Counted from the stretch's first letter, positions 44,169-56,600 are shown. The stretch is DNA of 64,000 nucleotides from Flammeovirga sp. SJP92 (GCF_001583495.1 NZ_LQAQ01000100.1:1-64000), one strand, 5' to 3'. Notes: generated from the letters alone by a model not told the origin. Numbers and translations are program-made.

Positions 44169-44891
44169 ATGGAAGAGACATCATTATATATAGTTCCAAC
44201 TCCTATCGGGAACCTTGAAGATATAACTGCAAGAGCATTACGTATACTGAATGAAGTAGATACAATTCTTGCAGAAGACACTCGTAATACGGGTAAATTA
44301 TTGAAGTATTTTGACATTAAAAGCAACTTGCAGAGTCATCATGCTTTTAATGAGCATAAAACGGTAGAAGGATTGATTCAGCGCCTTCAGAAAGGGGAAA
44401 AAATTGCTTTGGTTTCAGATGCGGGAACACCTGTTATTTCTGATCCGGGTTATATTTTAGTGAGAGCATGTGGAGAGACTGGCATCAAAGTGGAAACGTT
44501 GCCTGGACCGACGGCTTTTGTACCTGCTTTAGTCAACTCTGGTTTGCCGGCTGACCGTTTTACGTTTGAAGGTTTCCTTCCTCACAAAAAAGGAAGACAG
44601 ACTAAAATCAAAGAGCTTGAAGAGGAACAACGCACAATGGTGTTTTATGAATCACCTCACCGCTTAGTTAAGTTTTTAGAGCAATTGGCTGAAGCTTGGG
44701 GCGGTGAAAGAAGAGCGAGTGTTTCTAGGGAGTTGTCAAAGTTTCATGAAGAAACTATGAGAGGAACACTCTCAGAATTAGCACAATATTATACAGAAAA
44801 TCCTCCAAAAGGCGAGATTGTTGCAGTGGTGGAAGGAAAGAAAATTGAGAAGAAACCAAAAGGCAATAAGTATAAATACAAAGATCAGTAA
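44169..44891 (+). CDS. rsmI: 16S rRNA (cytidine-1402-2'-O)-methyltransferase
   Basis: 240 residues of the tetrapyrrole-methylase fold. It methylates C1402 of 16S rRNA with SAM. N-terminal YIVPTPIGNLEDITARALRILNEVD, split at the P-T-P-I-G-N-L core, LVSDAGTPVISDPGY and LPGPTAFVPALVNSGLP are diagnostic. The C-terminal tail is Lys-rich. Overlaps the lnt start by one base (TAATG). Confidence 0.95.
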   Translation: MEETSLYIVPTPIGNLEDITARALRILNEVDTILAEDTRNTGKLLKYFDIKSNLQSHHAFNEHKTVEGLIQRLQKGEKIALVSDAGTPVISDPGYILVRACGETGIKVETLPGPTAFVPALVNSGLPADRFTFEGFLPHKKGRQTKIKELEEEQRTMVFYESPHRLVKFLEQLAEAWGGERRASVSRELSKFHEETMRGTLSELAQYYTENPPKGEIVAVVEGKKIEKKPKGNKYKYKDQ

Positions 44892-46516
44892 TGAGGAAAT
44901 TTATTTACGACTTTATAACAACAAACAGTGAGAAGAAATGGTACCCATGGCTATTAGCATTGCTTAGTGGTACTTTTCTAGGGCTTTCTTGGCATGGATT
45001 TCTTCCTTTAGTATTTATAGGATTTGTTCCTTTATTGGAAATTGAAAGAGTGATTTCTCTTGACAGCAAACGTTTCAAAGGATGGAGAATTTATGGTTTT
45101 GCTTTCCTAGCCTTTTTTACCTTCAATATTGTTGGATACTGGTGGCTTTGGTATGCATCTTATTGGGCTACTTTTGGTGCTTGGGGAGCTAATGCTGCTT
45201 TGATGGCATTGCCGTTTTTAGCTTTTTATCATACCAAGAGAATCTCTCAAGGTAAATTCCATCATATTGATTTTGTATGCTGGTGGATCACTTTCGAATA
45301 TATCCATATGTTCTGGGAGTTTTCATGGCCTTGGCTGAACATTGGTAATGTATTAAGTTTTACGCCTTCTTTAGCACAATGGTATGAATACACAGGTGCA
45401 TTTGGAGGTACATTATGGATTGCATTGATCAATATCTACTTCTTTAGTTTCATGGTCAATGGGCGAAAAATTGTTTCTATTTTCTTCTACTTATTGATTC
45501 CAATTTCTACTTCATTGTATATGTATTACACTTATGAAGGAGTGGGTGAAGAAATTGAAGTAGCGGTAGTACAGCCTAACATTGACTGTTACTCGGAGAA
45601 GTTTAGATATAACGCTAGAACTGGAGAACAAAATACAAAGACTTATATTCCTCCACAGGAGCAAGTGAAGCGTATGATGGATCTTACAGAACAAACTATT
45701 ACTCCAAATACAAAGTTTGTTTTCTGGCCTGAAACATCCATCAGTAACAATATAGATGAGGACCACACGAATAGAAGCCCTGATTTATTACAGATCAAAA
45801 AAATGATGTCAAAGTATCCAAATACCACCTTGGTTTCGGGTGCGGATACGTATAAAATTTATGGTGACTCTTCATTGACATCTACAGCAAGACATTCTCA
45901 AAATGTAGGTTATTATGATGTTTTCAATACAGCATTAAGAGTGAAGGGTAAAGATCCTATTACTTTTTACCATAAATCACAGTTGGTAATTGGTGTGGAG
46001 ACCATTCCATTTCCTACTATTTTAAAAGCAATCATTCTCAACTTTGGTGGTAGTTCAGGAGGTTTAGGAAGACAAGAAGAGAGAGACGTTTTTGCTAATG
46101 GAGACATTAATGTTGGACCAATTATCTGTTATGAGTCTGTGTATGGAGAATATGTGACCGAATATGTAAAAGCAGGAGCAGATTTTCTTACGGTAGTGAC
46201 CAATGATGGTTGGTGGAATGATACTCCAGGACATACACAACACCTCGCTTTTTCATCTTTGAGAGCGATTGAAACCCGAAAGGATATTGCAAGATCAGCC
46301 AACACGGGCATTTCTTGTTTTATTAATCAGAAAGGTGATATTTTGAAGCCAATTGCCTACGGTGAAATGGGCGCTGAAATTGGAAAAGTGAGAATCAATA
46401 AAGAAGAAACTTTCTATACATTATACGGTGATTACATTGCAAGAGTGGCAAGTGCCTTAGCGGTGACAATGCTTCTTGTTGGGTGGTCACGAAGAAAAAA
46501 CGCTTTACCTATTTAA
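44891..46516 (+). CDS. lnt: Apolipoprotein N-acyltransferase
   Basis: 541 residues. About seven N-terminal membrane helices and a C-terminal nitrilase-type domain. Catalytic residues are visible: Glu in FVFWPETSIS, Lys in FYHKSQLVIGVE, Cys in GPIICYESVYGEY. It adds the third acyl chain to lipoproteins, in line with the many lipobox proteins in this window. Overlaps rsmI by one base and runs to just before ogt. Confidence 0.93.
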   Translation: MRKFIYDFITTNSEKKWYPWLLALLSGTFLGLSWHGFLPLVFIGFVPLLEIERVISLDSKRFKGWRIYGFAFLAFFTFNIVGYWWLWYASYWATFGAWGANAALMALPFLAFYHTKRISQGKFHHIDFVCWWITFEYIHMFWEFSWPWLNIGNVLSFTPSLAQWYEYTGAFGGTLWIALINIYFFSFMVNGRKIVSIFFYLLIPISTSLYMYYTYEGVGEEIEVAVVQPNIDCYSEKFRYNARTGEQNTKTYIPPQEQVKRMMDLTEQTITPNTKFVFWPETSISNNIDEDHTNRSPDLLQIKKMMSKYPNTTLVSGADTYKIYGDSSLTSTARHSQNVGYYDVFNTALRVKGKDPITFYHKSQLVIGVETIPFPTILKAIILNFGGSSGGLGRQEERDVFANGDINVGPIICYESVYGEYVTEYVKAGADFLTVVTNDGWWNDTPGHTQHLAFSSLRAIETRKDIARSANTGISCFINQKGDILKPIAYGEMGAEIGKVRINKEETFYTLYGDYIARVASALAVTMLLVGWSRRKNALPI

Positions 46517-46521
46517 AAAAT

Positions 46522-47022
46522 ATGGAAACTGTTTTCAGAGATTATATTGAAACTCCTCTAGGGCTTATGATGGTGGAAGCCAGTCCTAGAGGAGTTTCAA
46601 AAATTCGTTTTCAGGAGGAAGGCGAAGAAATCCTTGATGATATGCCTAACCCGCATACGATGGATGCTATTGAATGGATTGATAATTATTTTCAGGGCAA
46701 TAGTAAATTGGGATTTGACTTTGCAATTGATTTATCGGGTACTACTTTTCAAAAACAAGTTTGGAAAGAGTTGTGCAAAGTCAAATACGGTAACGTGGCG
46801 ACTTATCTAGATATTTCAGAAAGAATTGGTAATCCTAAAGCGATCAGGGCTGTTGGTGCTGCCAATGGGCAAAACCCTATTGCACTGGCAATTCCTTGTC
46901 ACAGAATCATTGGTAGTGATGGCACGCTTACAGGTTACGCTGGAGGTTTAGGTAGAAAAAAGTGGTTATTACAGCACGAAGGGTATATTAAATACGGGCA
47001 AGAACAGCTCAGCCTTTTTTAG
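46522..47022 (+). CDS. ogt: Methylated-DNA-protein-cysteine methyltransferase
   Basis: 166 residues from the ATG at 46522, 5 bases behind the lnt stop; an in-frame GTG inside lnt (46483) is less likely. Repairs O6-methylguanine. The acceptor Cys is in ALAIPCHRIIGSDG, the helix-turn-helix in YLDISERIGNPKAIRAVGAANGQNP, split around the turn. Its stop codon and the cheC-like stop share four bases (TTAG) in a tail-to-tail overlap. Confidence 0.94.
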   Translation: METVFRDYIETPLGLMMVEASPRGVSKIRFQEEGEEILDDMPNPHTMDAIEWIDNYFQGNSKLGFDFAIDLSGTTFQKQVWKELCKVKYGNVATYLDISERIGNPKAIRAVGAANGQNPIALAIPCHRIIGSDGTLTGYAGGLGRKKWLLQHEGYIKYGQEQLSLF

Positions 47023-47681
47023 CCGAATATACTTTTGAAAAAGCCTTTTTTATCTTCTTTCTTATGCTCTTCCTGACCAACAAATGCATGCTCGATATCA
47101 AAATTCCTTACAAAAGGAATAAGAGATTCATCAAACATACAAATCAATTCTAAATTGACTCGTGATTTAAAAGCACCAAGTTCTGCTTTCAGTGCATAGG
47201 AAACATTCATTTCTTGCTCTCTTTCATGAATGAATTTATCGAAGTTTTCCAATGACATTTCTTGTACGCTAGGTACGTGCCCATAGATCATATTATTGAA
47301 GAGGTTGGCAAATTTTGTCACAAACGCTGCAATTAAGATATTGTCCAGTTCCAATAGCATTGCTTCTCTCATCTGCTTTTTGCCCCACTCTGTTCTTGGC
47401 AGTGTACTTTCTATAATGCTTTGTTCATCTTCACCGTGCACAATCAGCATGGTTTCAGCTTTCATATCGCCAATAATATCCGTAGTCAATACAAACACAT
47501 CTTCTTTATAATCTTGACGTAAAAGTCGTTTTTTATCTAAGTCTTTTACTTCAGTGACATTCCGAACTAATATTTCATCTTTCAAAACAGTAGACAAAGC
47601 ATTGGCTACGTTTCTTAATGCAATATTCGTTATATCATTTATTAAATAAGATTTCTCTATTGAAAATTGGGACTGAATCAT
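47019..47681 (-). CDS. CheC/CheX-like chemotaxis phosphatase
   Basis: 220 residues. The segment MREAMLLELDNILIAAFVTKFANLF (residues about 95-119, split at the E-x-x-N core) is like the phosphatase helix of CheC, and GDMKAETMLIV is like its strand pairing. A CheY-P phosphatase role is inferred from this and from its position behind CheA in the chemosensory cluster. The last 20 residues are Lys-rich. Two-helix symmetry of CheC is only partly visible, so CheX is an alternative. Confidence 0.7.
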   Translation of the reverse strand: MIQSQFSIEKSYLINDITNIALRNVANALSTVLKDEILVRNVTEVKDLDKKRLLRQDYKEDVFVLTTDIIGDMKAETMLIVHGEDEQSIIESTLPRTEWGKKQMREAMLLELDNILIAAFVTKFANLFNNMIYGHVPSVQEMSLENFDKFIHEREQEMNVSYALKAELGAFKSRVNLELICMFDESLIPFVRNFDIEHAFVGQEEHKKEDKKGFFKSIFG

Positions 47682-47710
47682 AATGATATCTTTGTTCTAA
47701 TCTAAGTTAA

Positions 47711-49510
47711 TTATACTGTTGCAAAAGTTGGTTTGAATAAAAATTCTGATATATCATTAGCATCTAAAACAAGGCAGACATTTCCATTACCTAAAATTGT
47801 GGCACCACTGATAAAACGAGCATTTTCTACAGGTTTACCAAGTGGTTTTTCAATTATTTCTTTCTGTTGCAATAATCGGTCTACAACAAAGCCAATCATC
47901 TTATTATCTACAGAAACTACAACAATATTGATTTTGGCTTCTGGGTCTTCTATTTGATCAAAAGAGCGATGGAGTAATTGAGGATTTTGTAGCTCATCTG
48001 AAGTATGGCAATCAAAAATATCTCTCAAAAACATCACCGTAATGGTATCATCCAAGTGAGTTGTAACCAAACCACCACCCACTTTGTGGATCGATGATTT
48101 TTTGACCGAAATTACAGCTTCTGTGAAGGATAATGGAATAGCATACTCTGTATTATTAATAATGAAAAGTAAGGCAGATTTCACAGCCATAGAAGAAGGC
48201 AAGCTCAGACTGAAAGTTGTACCTTGGCCTAATACTGTTTTGATGTTGATTTTACCACCTACAGCATCTACCGCTTTTTTTACAACGTCCATTCCCACGC
48301 CTCTGCCACTAACAGAAGTAACATTGTCAACACTGGAAAAACCAGGTTCGAAAATAAATTTCACTACATCGTCATCAGAAAGCGATGCAATGGCCTCTGG
48401 AGTTGCCAGCCTTTTTTCAACAACTTTTTTTCTGATTTTATCAGCATCAATACCGTTTCCATCATCAATCACTTCAATTATGACATATTCTTTGTCTGAA
48501 GTGGCTTTGAGCTGGATGGAACCTTGTTCTTTTTTTCCGTTTCTTTTTCTCTCTTCAGGCCCTTCAATACCATGACTTACCGCATTTCTGACCAAGTGAA
48601 TCATTGAATCACTGATAATCTGAAGTACATTTCGGTCAATTTCAATTTCCGTTCCCTGAAGATCAAGATTTACTTTTTTGTTTTCTATGGAAGCAACATC
48701 ACGGACTATCCGATGAAACTTGTGGAACAAAGCACCTACTTGAACTAGTCGAACACCCATTACAGAGTATTGTAAATCAGATGTGATTCGGTAAAGGCGG
48801 GTGTATTCATTGGTTGCTCCCAAGCTTGCACCTTGAGCAATAATTCGATCTTTTTCGATGGCCAATTCCCCTACCAAGTTCAATAAAGTATCCAGCTTAG
48901 CCACGGGTACTTGCACAAAATCAGAGAAGGTTATTTTCGATTTTTTATCCTCATCATCAGAAAACTCATCAGCCAGCGGTACCCCCAGAGGTACAGGATG
49001 TTCAGAAGCCAGAGCCTCTTTTTGACTCTCGGTCAATTCACCTTCTAACTTCTGTTGGAGCGACTGATCTAACTCTTTATCTTTCTTTTCAGATGATTCT
49101 CCTCCTTGGGTTGCCTCAAACTCAATTTCCCCTTTAAGGTTTCTGAGAATAACTTTCAGTTTAGCTCTCATTCCTTTATAAGGTACTTTTTTGTTCACCT
49201 TCACCCCTTCAATCATTTCTCCTAGCTTGTCAATCGCTTTGAAAAGATCATTGAAAACCATAGAGGTCAGGGCGATATTCCCTTTTCGAATTTCACTGAA
49301 AATATCTTCCAACAGATGCCCAACTGAAGCTACGTCTTCAAAACCCATAGCGGCGGCATTGCCTTTGAGTGTATGGATTATTCTAAAAATTGCTTCCGTG
49401 GCTTCTCTGTCAGCATGATTTTTTTCCAACTGGGTAAATAACCTGTTGAGCTGTTCAAAACTATCCTGAGCTTCTGCGAGAAAAATCTGTTTAAGTTCTT
49501 CTTCTTTCAT
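47711..49510 (-). CDS. cheA: CheA chemotaxis histidine kinase, without a P2 domain
   Basis: 599 residues. P1 HPt domain with phospho-accepting His46 in IFRIIHTLKGNAAAMGF; a charged linker (about 110-200) in place of the CheY-binding P2 domain; dimerisation P3; HATPase P4 with HLVRNAVSHGIEGPEE, DDGNGID and GRGVGMDVVKKAV; and a C-terminal CheW-like P5. Shorter than E. coli CheA because P2 is missing. Encoded 29 bases before the CheC-like gene and 170 bases after cheY. Confidence 0.93.
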   Translation of the reverse strand: MKEEELKQIFLAEAQDSFEQLNRLFTQLEKNHADREATEAIFRIIHTLKGNAAAMGFEDVASVGHLLEDIFSEIRKGNIALTSMVFNDLFKAIDKLGEMIEGVKVNKKVPYKGMRAKLKVILRNLKGEIEFEATQGGESSEKKDKELDQSLQQKLEGELTESQKEALASEHPVPLGVPLADEFSDDEDKKSKITFSDFVQVPVAKLDTLLNLVGELAIEKDRIIAQGASLGATNEYTRLYRITSDLQYSVMGVRLVQVGALFHKFHRIVRDVASIENKKVNLDLQGTEIEIDRNVLQIISDSMIHLVRNAVSHGIEGPEERKRNGKKEQGSIQLKATSDKEYVIIEVIDDGNGIDADKIRKKVVEKRLATPEAIASLSDDDVVKFIFEPGFSSVDNVTSVSGRGVGMDVVKKAVDAVGGKINIKTVLGQGTTFSLSLPSSMAVKSALLFIINNTEYAIPLSFTEAVISVKKSSIHKVGGGLVTTHLDDTITVMFLRDIFDCHTSDELQNPQLLHRSFDQIEDPEAKINIVVVSVDNKMIGFVVDRLLQQKEIIEKPLGKPVENARFISGATILGNGNVCLVLDANDISEFLFKPTFATV

Positions 49511-49680
49511 TCGGGTAAGTACATGATAAGTAGTAGGTCAAAATTAGTTTTTCAGGTATTATTGTGAGTAAAAGACATACAACGGTTGCTTAGAAAATTG
49601 GTTCAACGTTATTAGCAAATGCGACTCACAAAACAACACATATGAAGTAGTGTAAAGTAATTTTGATTTTCTACTTAAGA

Positions 49681-50040
49681 TTAAATAATCTGTCCTATTG
49701 CTTCAGTTAACTGTTCAGTAGTGAAAGGCTTCACTAAATAACTGTCCAGTCCTAAGTTCATACCTTCATCAATCACGGCCTGTTGTCCAACGGCACTGAT
49801 CATGATAATTTTAGAAGTCAGGTCTTCTTCTTTTAGAGTTTTTAGAATATCAAGCCCCAGCATGTCCGGAAGGATATTATCTAGGGTGATTAAGTCGGGT
49901 TCTGAGTCTAATGCTAGGTCTATTGCTTCTTCACCATTTGATGCTTGTCCTATTACTTCAAACCCTGCTTCTTCTAGTGCGTCTTTGATAATTGATCGCA
50001 TGTACAAAGAATCATCAACAATTAATACTTTTTTAGCCAT
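49681..50040 (-). CDS. cheY: CheY-like response regulator
   Basis: 119 residues, a stand-alone receiver. Acidic pocket Asp9-Asp10, phospho-acceptor Asp54 (DLITLDNILPDM), Ser82 in the Thr position and Lys104 in LVKPF are all in place, so it should be phosphorylatable by CheA. Between cheW and cheA. Confidence 0.92.
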   Translation of the reverse strand: MAKKVLIVDDSLYMRSIIKDALEEAGFEVIGQASNGEEAIDLALDSEPDLITLDNILPDMLGLDILKTLKEEDLTSKIIMISAVGQQAVIDEGMNLGLDSYLVKPFTTEQLTEAIGQII

Positions 50041-50060
50041 GGGTAAATAAACATTAAATT

Positions 50061-50618
50061 TTAAATCTTAGATCCTAAAACAGTTTTTAGGTCGTCTTTT
50101 GTGATAATCTTAAAGATATCAATCAAGATGATCAGTCGATCTTCAATCTTGATAATACCATTAATATAATCTTGCTCTCCGTGCATTTCAGTAACAACAG
50201 CCGGAGTGTAATCTATATCAGCATCGGCAACAGATAAGGTATTAGGTACATCCTTTACCAGAATTGCCATATTGAATTCATGGCTTTCTACTACTAGAGT
50301 ATAGCCACTTGTTTCGTTGATTGTATTATTGAGAGAAAACTTATCTTCCAGGTCAATAATAGCCAATATATTACCTCTGATATTGGCTACTCCACGCACA
50401 TAAGAGGGCGTTAAAGGTATTTTTGTGATTCGGGGAGTGATAACCACTTCTTTGATTTGATCTATCCGAAGTCCATATTCTTCCTCTCCTAATCGAAATA
50501 CAATAATATTACTTTTCTTTTCTTGCTCATCATCAATGGTCACTTTAGCCATATCTACAGCCTCAGCAATTCTTTCTTCTCTTGATGGAGATGCATTGCT
50601 TGGTTCTTCCACGTTCAT
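50061..50618 (-). CDS. cheW: CheW coupling protein
   Basis: 185 residues. Links receptor to CheA. CheW core with EYGLRIDQIKEVVITPRITKIPLTPSYVRGVANIRGNILAIIDL, split here into the usual I-x-x-V and P-x-Y-V-x-G-V blocks. About 35 residues of N-terminal extension precede the domain. It directly follows the receptor gene and precedes cheY. Confidence 0.93.
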   Translation of the reverse strand: MNVEEPSNASPSREERIAEAVDMAKVTIDDEQEKKSNIIVFRLGEEEYGLRIDQIKEVVITPRITKIPLTPSYVRGVANIRGNILAIIDLEDKFSLNNTINETSGYTLVVESHEFNMAILVKDVPNTLSVADADIDYTPAVVTEMHGEQDYINGIIKIEDRLIILIDIFKIITKDDLKTVLGSKI

Positions 50619-50673
50619 AATAGTGAGGTCTTTTTATTGGGGAGGGGCACTGCAGTACAGCGCCCCGGTTTCA

Positions 50674-53600
50674 TTATTTTAATTTAAACTTACCAACACC
50701 CTCCTTCAGTTGAGAGGCTACTTGGTTTAGTTCCTCGGATGTTTCACCCATTTCTTTTACTGATCCAGACATTTCGTCGGCAACACCAGCCACGTTTTTG
50801 GTTCCTGCCGCAGTATCTTCTGATACTACTACAATCTTCTCGATGTTTTGTACTACCGAATCAATTGAACCTTTTTGTGTATCCGTTGCTTCCAATACAT
50901 CTTTAGAAAGTTTCAAGGTTTCCTCACTAGAGTCTAAAATGGTTTTAAATACCTCTGATACATCTTTTGTTGCATCATTACCTACTTTTACAGACTCCTC
51001 CATTTTGTCAATGGCTTTTGTGGCTAATCCAACGTCTTTTTGTACATCTTGGATTACTTTCTCAATACCACCTGCAGATTGCCTTGAATCTTCGGCCAGT
51101 TTACGAATCTCTTCGGCTACAACTGCGAAACCTCTACCTGCATCACCTGCTCTAGCGGCCTCAATAGCGGCGTTCAATGCGAGTAGGTTGGTTTGTGAGG
51201 CAATATCTGTAATCACTGTCAATGCTCTTGAAATTTCTTCTGATCGTTTAGCCAGAATTTCAATAGATTCTGAAGTAGATCCGGCAGAGTTTTCAATGGC
51301 GTTCATGTTTTCTACCAAGTGCTTGATGATCATCATACCATTCTGACAAGACTCCATACCAGATTCAGCAGATCGGTTAATGACGTGAGCTTTATTACCG
51401 GTATCTTCAGCAGCAGAGAGAATTTCATCTACTAGTTTCGATGATTCATCTGTTCTTGCTACCTGTTCCAACATACCTGATGATATTTCTTGAATGGCAG
51501 ATACCACCATGTCAGTTGATTTATCCATGATGCCGAATTTTGACTTCATTTGATTCGAAGATCCTGCCACTGTATTGGACATTTGCTCAATTTCAAGCAA
51601 TAGGTTTTGTAACCCATCCAGGGCTTCGTTCAGACCTTGGGCCATCTGCCCGATATCACCTTCTGCTTTCCCTGTAAATCTTTGAGACAAATCACCTTGA
51701 GCCATTGATTTAGTTAGTCCTTGGAACTCGAGAATTGGCTGTGATATAGAAATCAATAAGTTATTGAATGCATCTGCTAATTCTTTCCAAGCACCTTGAG
51801 CACTTTCAATTTCAAGACGTTCACTCAGCTTCCCTTGTTCTCCGGCAATTTGTACTACTCGGTTGATTTCTGTGATGAAGTTTTTCAGGTTATCTCTCAA
51901 TGATCTGTTGTTTTCAATCATTCTACCAATATCTGAATCCAGATTGATATTACCGAGATCTATTCTAGCATCGAAATTACCTTTTGCTAACTCATCTAAG
52001 AAATCAGATAGGGCGTTATAAGCTGTTTTAAACTCTGTCACATCCGTAGCATATTTCACTACTTTGAAAATTTTTCCTTCAGCATCCTCAATCGGGTTGT
52101 AAGTAGCTTGTAACCATATCTCCTTGCCCGCTTTATTAATACGTTTGTATTCACCGCTGTCAAATACACCATTTCTCAGTTTCTCCCAGAAGTTCTTGTA
52201 TTCAAAAGTGGTTACATACTCTGGATCCACAAAAATACTATGGTGTTTGCCTAATATCTCCTCTTTTCTATAACCAGTAGTGGTCAGGAAATTATCATTA
52301 CAATCAGTAACATGGCCTTGAAGGTCAAATTCTACAGAAGATTGTGCTTTCAAGATCGCATTGATTTTACCTCGGTTTTCAGCGTTAGCTAAACGTCTTG
52401 CGGTTACATCCTCTGCAATTTGTACCACCTTATAGTAGTTTCCTTCGTGGTCTTGCACTGGGTTATAAGTGGCTTGTAGCCATATCTCATCTCCTGATTT
52501 ATTCAACTGTTTGTAGACATCTCTATCAAACTCTCCATGACTCAGTTTATCCCAGAAGGTTTTATACTCTTGAGAGTGAGCATATTCTTTTGCAACTAAT
52601 TTACTGTGGTGAGCTCCCACTAATTCTTCTTTGTTGTATTGTGTATTTTGACAGAAAATATCATTACAGTCAAGAATATTTCCAGAAAGGTCAAACTCTA
52701 CACGCATGTAACTAGCATCAATCGCAGCAATTTTACCTCGGTTATCCGCGTTGGCAATTCTTCTTGCAGTAATGTCATTGAGGTAGGCGACGATCTTTAC
52801 ATAGTTGCCATCGTAATCTTGAATGGGGTTATAAGAACCTTCTAGCCAAATCTCTCTGCCGTCTTTAGTGATACGTTTGAAAGAATCTACAACATACTGT
52901 CCTTTCTGCAACTTGGCCCATAGTTCTTTATTTCTAAGAACTGTATCCTGATCAACTCCCACCAGCACATCGTGTGGATTATTGATCACTTCACCTTCGT
53001 TGTATCCCATTACTTCAAGCAATGTGTCATTCATTGCTGTAATTTCACCTTCCATAGAAAGTTCCATTACACCAGAAGATTTTGAAATCGCTTCATCCAA
53101 ACCATCTTTCTCCACTTGTTGGTCCATTTGAGCGGTCACATCAAATCGAATACCGATATATTTGATAGGTTTACCACTTTGATCCAATACAGGGGCAATT
53201 GTAGCATCTACCCAATAATAACCGCCGTTTTTCTTTTGGTTACGGTATTTTACTTTGAAAATTTGTCCCGCTTGTATCGTTTCCCACAGTTCCTTAAATA
53301 CAGCTTTTGGAGTAGAAGGGTGACGTACAATATTATGAGGTTGCCCTAACAGTTCTTGTTTTGTAAATCCAGAAAGCTCAGCAAATGTGTCATTTACAAA
53401 AGTAATATTACCATATAAATCTGTTTCCGACATCAGCGCAGCAGAGTTAAAGGCTGTTACTCTTGATTCAAGCTCGTTCTTTAAAGCTTCAGCTCTTCGT
53501 TGGTTTTCGATTTGTTCTGTAATGTCAGTAGCATATTTCACTACTTTCATTGCTTTATTGTTCAAATCAAAAATTGGATTGTAAGTCGCCTGCAACCAAA

Positions 53601-56600
53601 TAATGCTTCCATCTTTCTTCACTCTTCTGTAGACACCTTCATCGTGAACACCTTGTCTTAACTTATCCCAGAAGCGTTCGTATTCTACTGAGTTAGAAAC
53701 ATTATCTTCAACTAATATTCTATGATGTTTACCCATCAACTCATTCTTCGAATAACCAGTGGTTTGCACAAATAAGTCATTACACTCGATCATGAGGCCA
53801 TCCATATCAAATTCCACAACAGCTTGTACTTCACCAATTGCTTTGATTTTGGCTCTGTTTTCTGAGTTATTCAATCGACGTTGAGTAATGTCCTGTAGGT
53901 AGACAACGATTTTCACATAGTTGCCATCGTAATCTTGAATTGGGTTGTAAGAACCTTCTAACCATACATCACTTCCATCTTGTTTTTTCCTTTTGAAGGA
54001 ATCCACGTAGAATTGGCCTTTTGATAATTTATTCCAAAGCTCTTTATTTTTAGTTATGGTATCTAGATCAGAAGTCAACAATACATCGTGATTTTTTCCT
54101 AAAAGGTCGCCTTCGTTGTATCCAAGTGCTTCAAGAATAGTATCATTGGCAGTCATGATTTCACCATTCATCGAAAGTTCAAGTACACCAGATGATTTAG
54201 AGATCGCAGCATCTACACCATCTTTCTCAACTTGCTGATCCATCTGAGCAGTGACATCAAATCGAATACCAATATATTTGACTGGCTTGCCTTCTTGATC
54301 CAATACAGGAGCAATAGTTGCCTCTACCCAATAATAACCACCATTTTTCTTCTGGTTACGATATTTTACCTTAAAGATTCTTCCAGATTGGATTGTTTCC
54401 CAAAGTTCTTTGAATACCGATTTTGGAGTAGAAGGGTGACGTACAATATTGTGAGGTTTTCCTAATAACTCCTCTTTAGTGTAGCCAGAAAGCTCAGCAA
54501 AAGCATCGTTGACGAAAGTAATATTACCATGTAAATCTGTCTCTGACATTAAAGCAGCAGAGTTGAAGGCATTTACTCTTGATTCAAGCTCGTTTTTTAA
54601 AGCTTCAGCTCTACGTTGTGTTTCAATCTGCTCCGTAATATCAGTAGCGTATTTTACAACCTTAAATACTTTCTCATTCAAATCAAAGATGGGGTTGTAT
54701 GTCGCTTGAAGCCACATAATACTTCCATCTTTTCTCACTCTTCTATAGACGCCTTCATCATGAACACCTTGTTTCAGCTTATCCCAGAAACGTTCATATT
54801 CAATAGATTTGCTATAACTTTCTTCTACCAGTATCCTATGATGATTGCCCATCAATTCTGATTTTGAATACCCTGTAGTTTCCTCAAACAGGTCATTGCA
54901 GTCTTGCATTATTCCATTCAAGTCAAACTCAACAACAGCTTGAACATTTCCTAGTGCAGCAATTTTTGCTCTAGTTTCAGAGTTTCTCAAACGTCTTTCT
55001 GTAACATCTTCAGCAATCATCACTACCTTATATACTTCACCTTCCTGATTTCGGATAGGGTTAAATGTACCCTGCAACCAAACTTCCTTCCCTTCAGCGG
55101 TAATTTCTTTGTAGACATCTTTATCAAAGTTGCCATTTCTAAGTTTATCCCAGAAGTTTTTGTATTCTAGTGACTCACCATGAATTTTCTCTACAAGGTT
55201 GATATGGTCTAAACCGATCAATTCATCTTTACTGTAACCCATTCCTTCAGAGAATAAGTCATTGCATTCAATAATACGGCGGTTCAAATCAAACTCCACA
55301 CGCATGTAGCTCGCATCTATCGCTGCAATTTTACCACGGTTGTCAGAGTTGGCGGTTCTACGAGCTGTTACATCTTCCGCTACTTTAATGATTTTATAAA
55401 TGTTGCCATCATGATCCCTCACTGGGTTGTAAGTAGCTTGCAACCAAACTACTTTTCCATTGGCATCCTTTCGTTTGTAGACACTTTTATCTGATGCTCC
55501 ACTTCTTAGCTTATCCCAGAAAGTTTGGTACTCCTGAGACCTGCCATAAACGTCATCTACAAAATTGATATGGTCAAAACCAATCAGTTCTTCTTTGGAG
55601 TAACCTACACCTTCAGCAAACAGGTCATTGCAGTCAATAATACAACGGTTAAGGTCAAATTCAACCCTCATGTAACTTGAGTCAATCGCAGCCACTTTAC
55701 CTCTGTTATCAGCATTGGCCAAACGTCGTTCAGTTACATCTTGAAGGTGAGCAATTACTTTGGCTACATTCCCATCATAATCTTTTACGGTGTTGTATGT
55801 TCCTTCAAGCCATTTCACATTGCCGTTGGCATCAATTCTCTTAAAAGTATCTTTGACCGCTTTACCTGATTTTAATTTCTCTTTTCGATTGTTGTCTACT
55901 CTAATATGGTCGGATTCTTTAGGAACCAGCAGGTCATGACTTCTGCCAACTAATTCATCTTCTCTATACCCCAAGTAATCCAAGATCTTTTGGTTGACAA
56001 TATTGATATTGCCCTCTAAATCCATCTCAAGAATACCATTGGAATTTGAAATCACTTCCTCTATCGCCTCTCTCTCTTTCTCATTGTCCATTTGATCCGT
56101 TACATTAAAACGAACTCCAATGTATTTGACAGGCTTTCCTTCTGCATCCAACACTGGTGCAATAGTGGCTTGTACCCAATAGTGACTCCCATCTCTGGCT
56201 TGATTTCTATAGGTGCCTTGGAAGATCTGCCCATTTTGAACTTTATCCCATAGCTCTTTAAATAATGACTTAGGATTGGCAGGGTGTCTTACAATACTGT
56301 GTGGTTTTCCTATTAATTCTTCAGGTGTATAACCTGACAGTTTAGCAAAAGTCTCGTTTGCAAAAGTAATGGTTCCATAAAGGTCAGTTTCTGAAACTAA
56401 AGCCGCCGTGTGAAAGATGTTAACAGTAGATTCTAATTCACTTTTTACATTTGAGAATTCTTGCTCTTTCATTGCAATGTCTGTAACATCTAAACCTAGT
56501 AATAGGTATTTGTAGAGCTTATTGTTCTCATTGTAGATCGGTGAAATAGTGATCTCCATCCAGGTTGATCCTCCTTCTTTTGTAAGGTTTTTCGTTGTGC

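Noticed and set aside
50798-51346. Long antisense frames opposite the receptor and CheA
   Set aside because: Ser/Thr/Pro-rich or hydrophobic shadows of the coding strand, with no signals of their own; the same holds for the other frames opposite the chemosensory genes.
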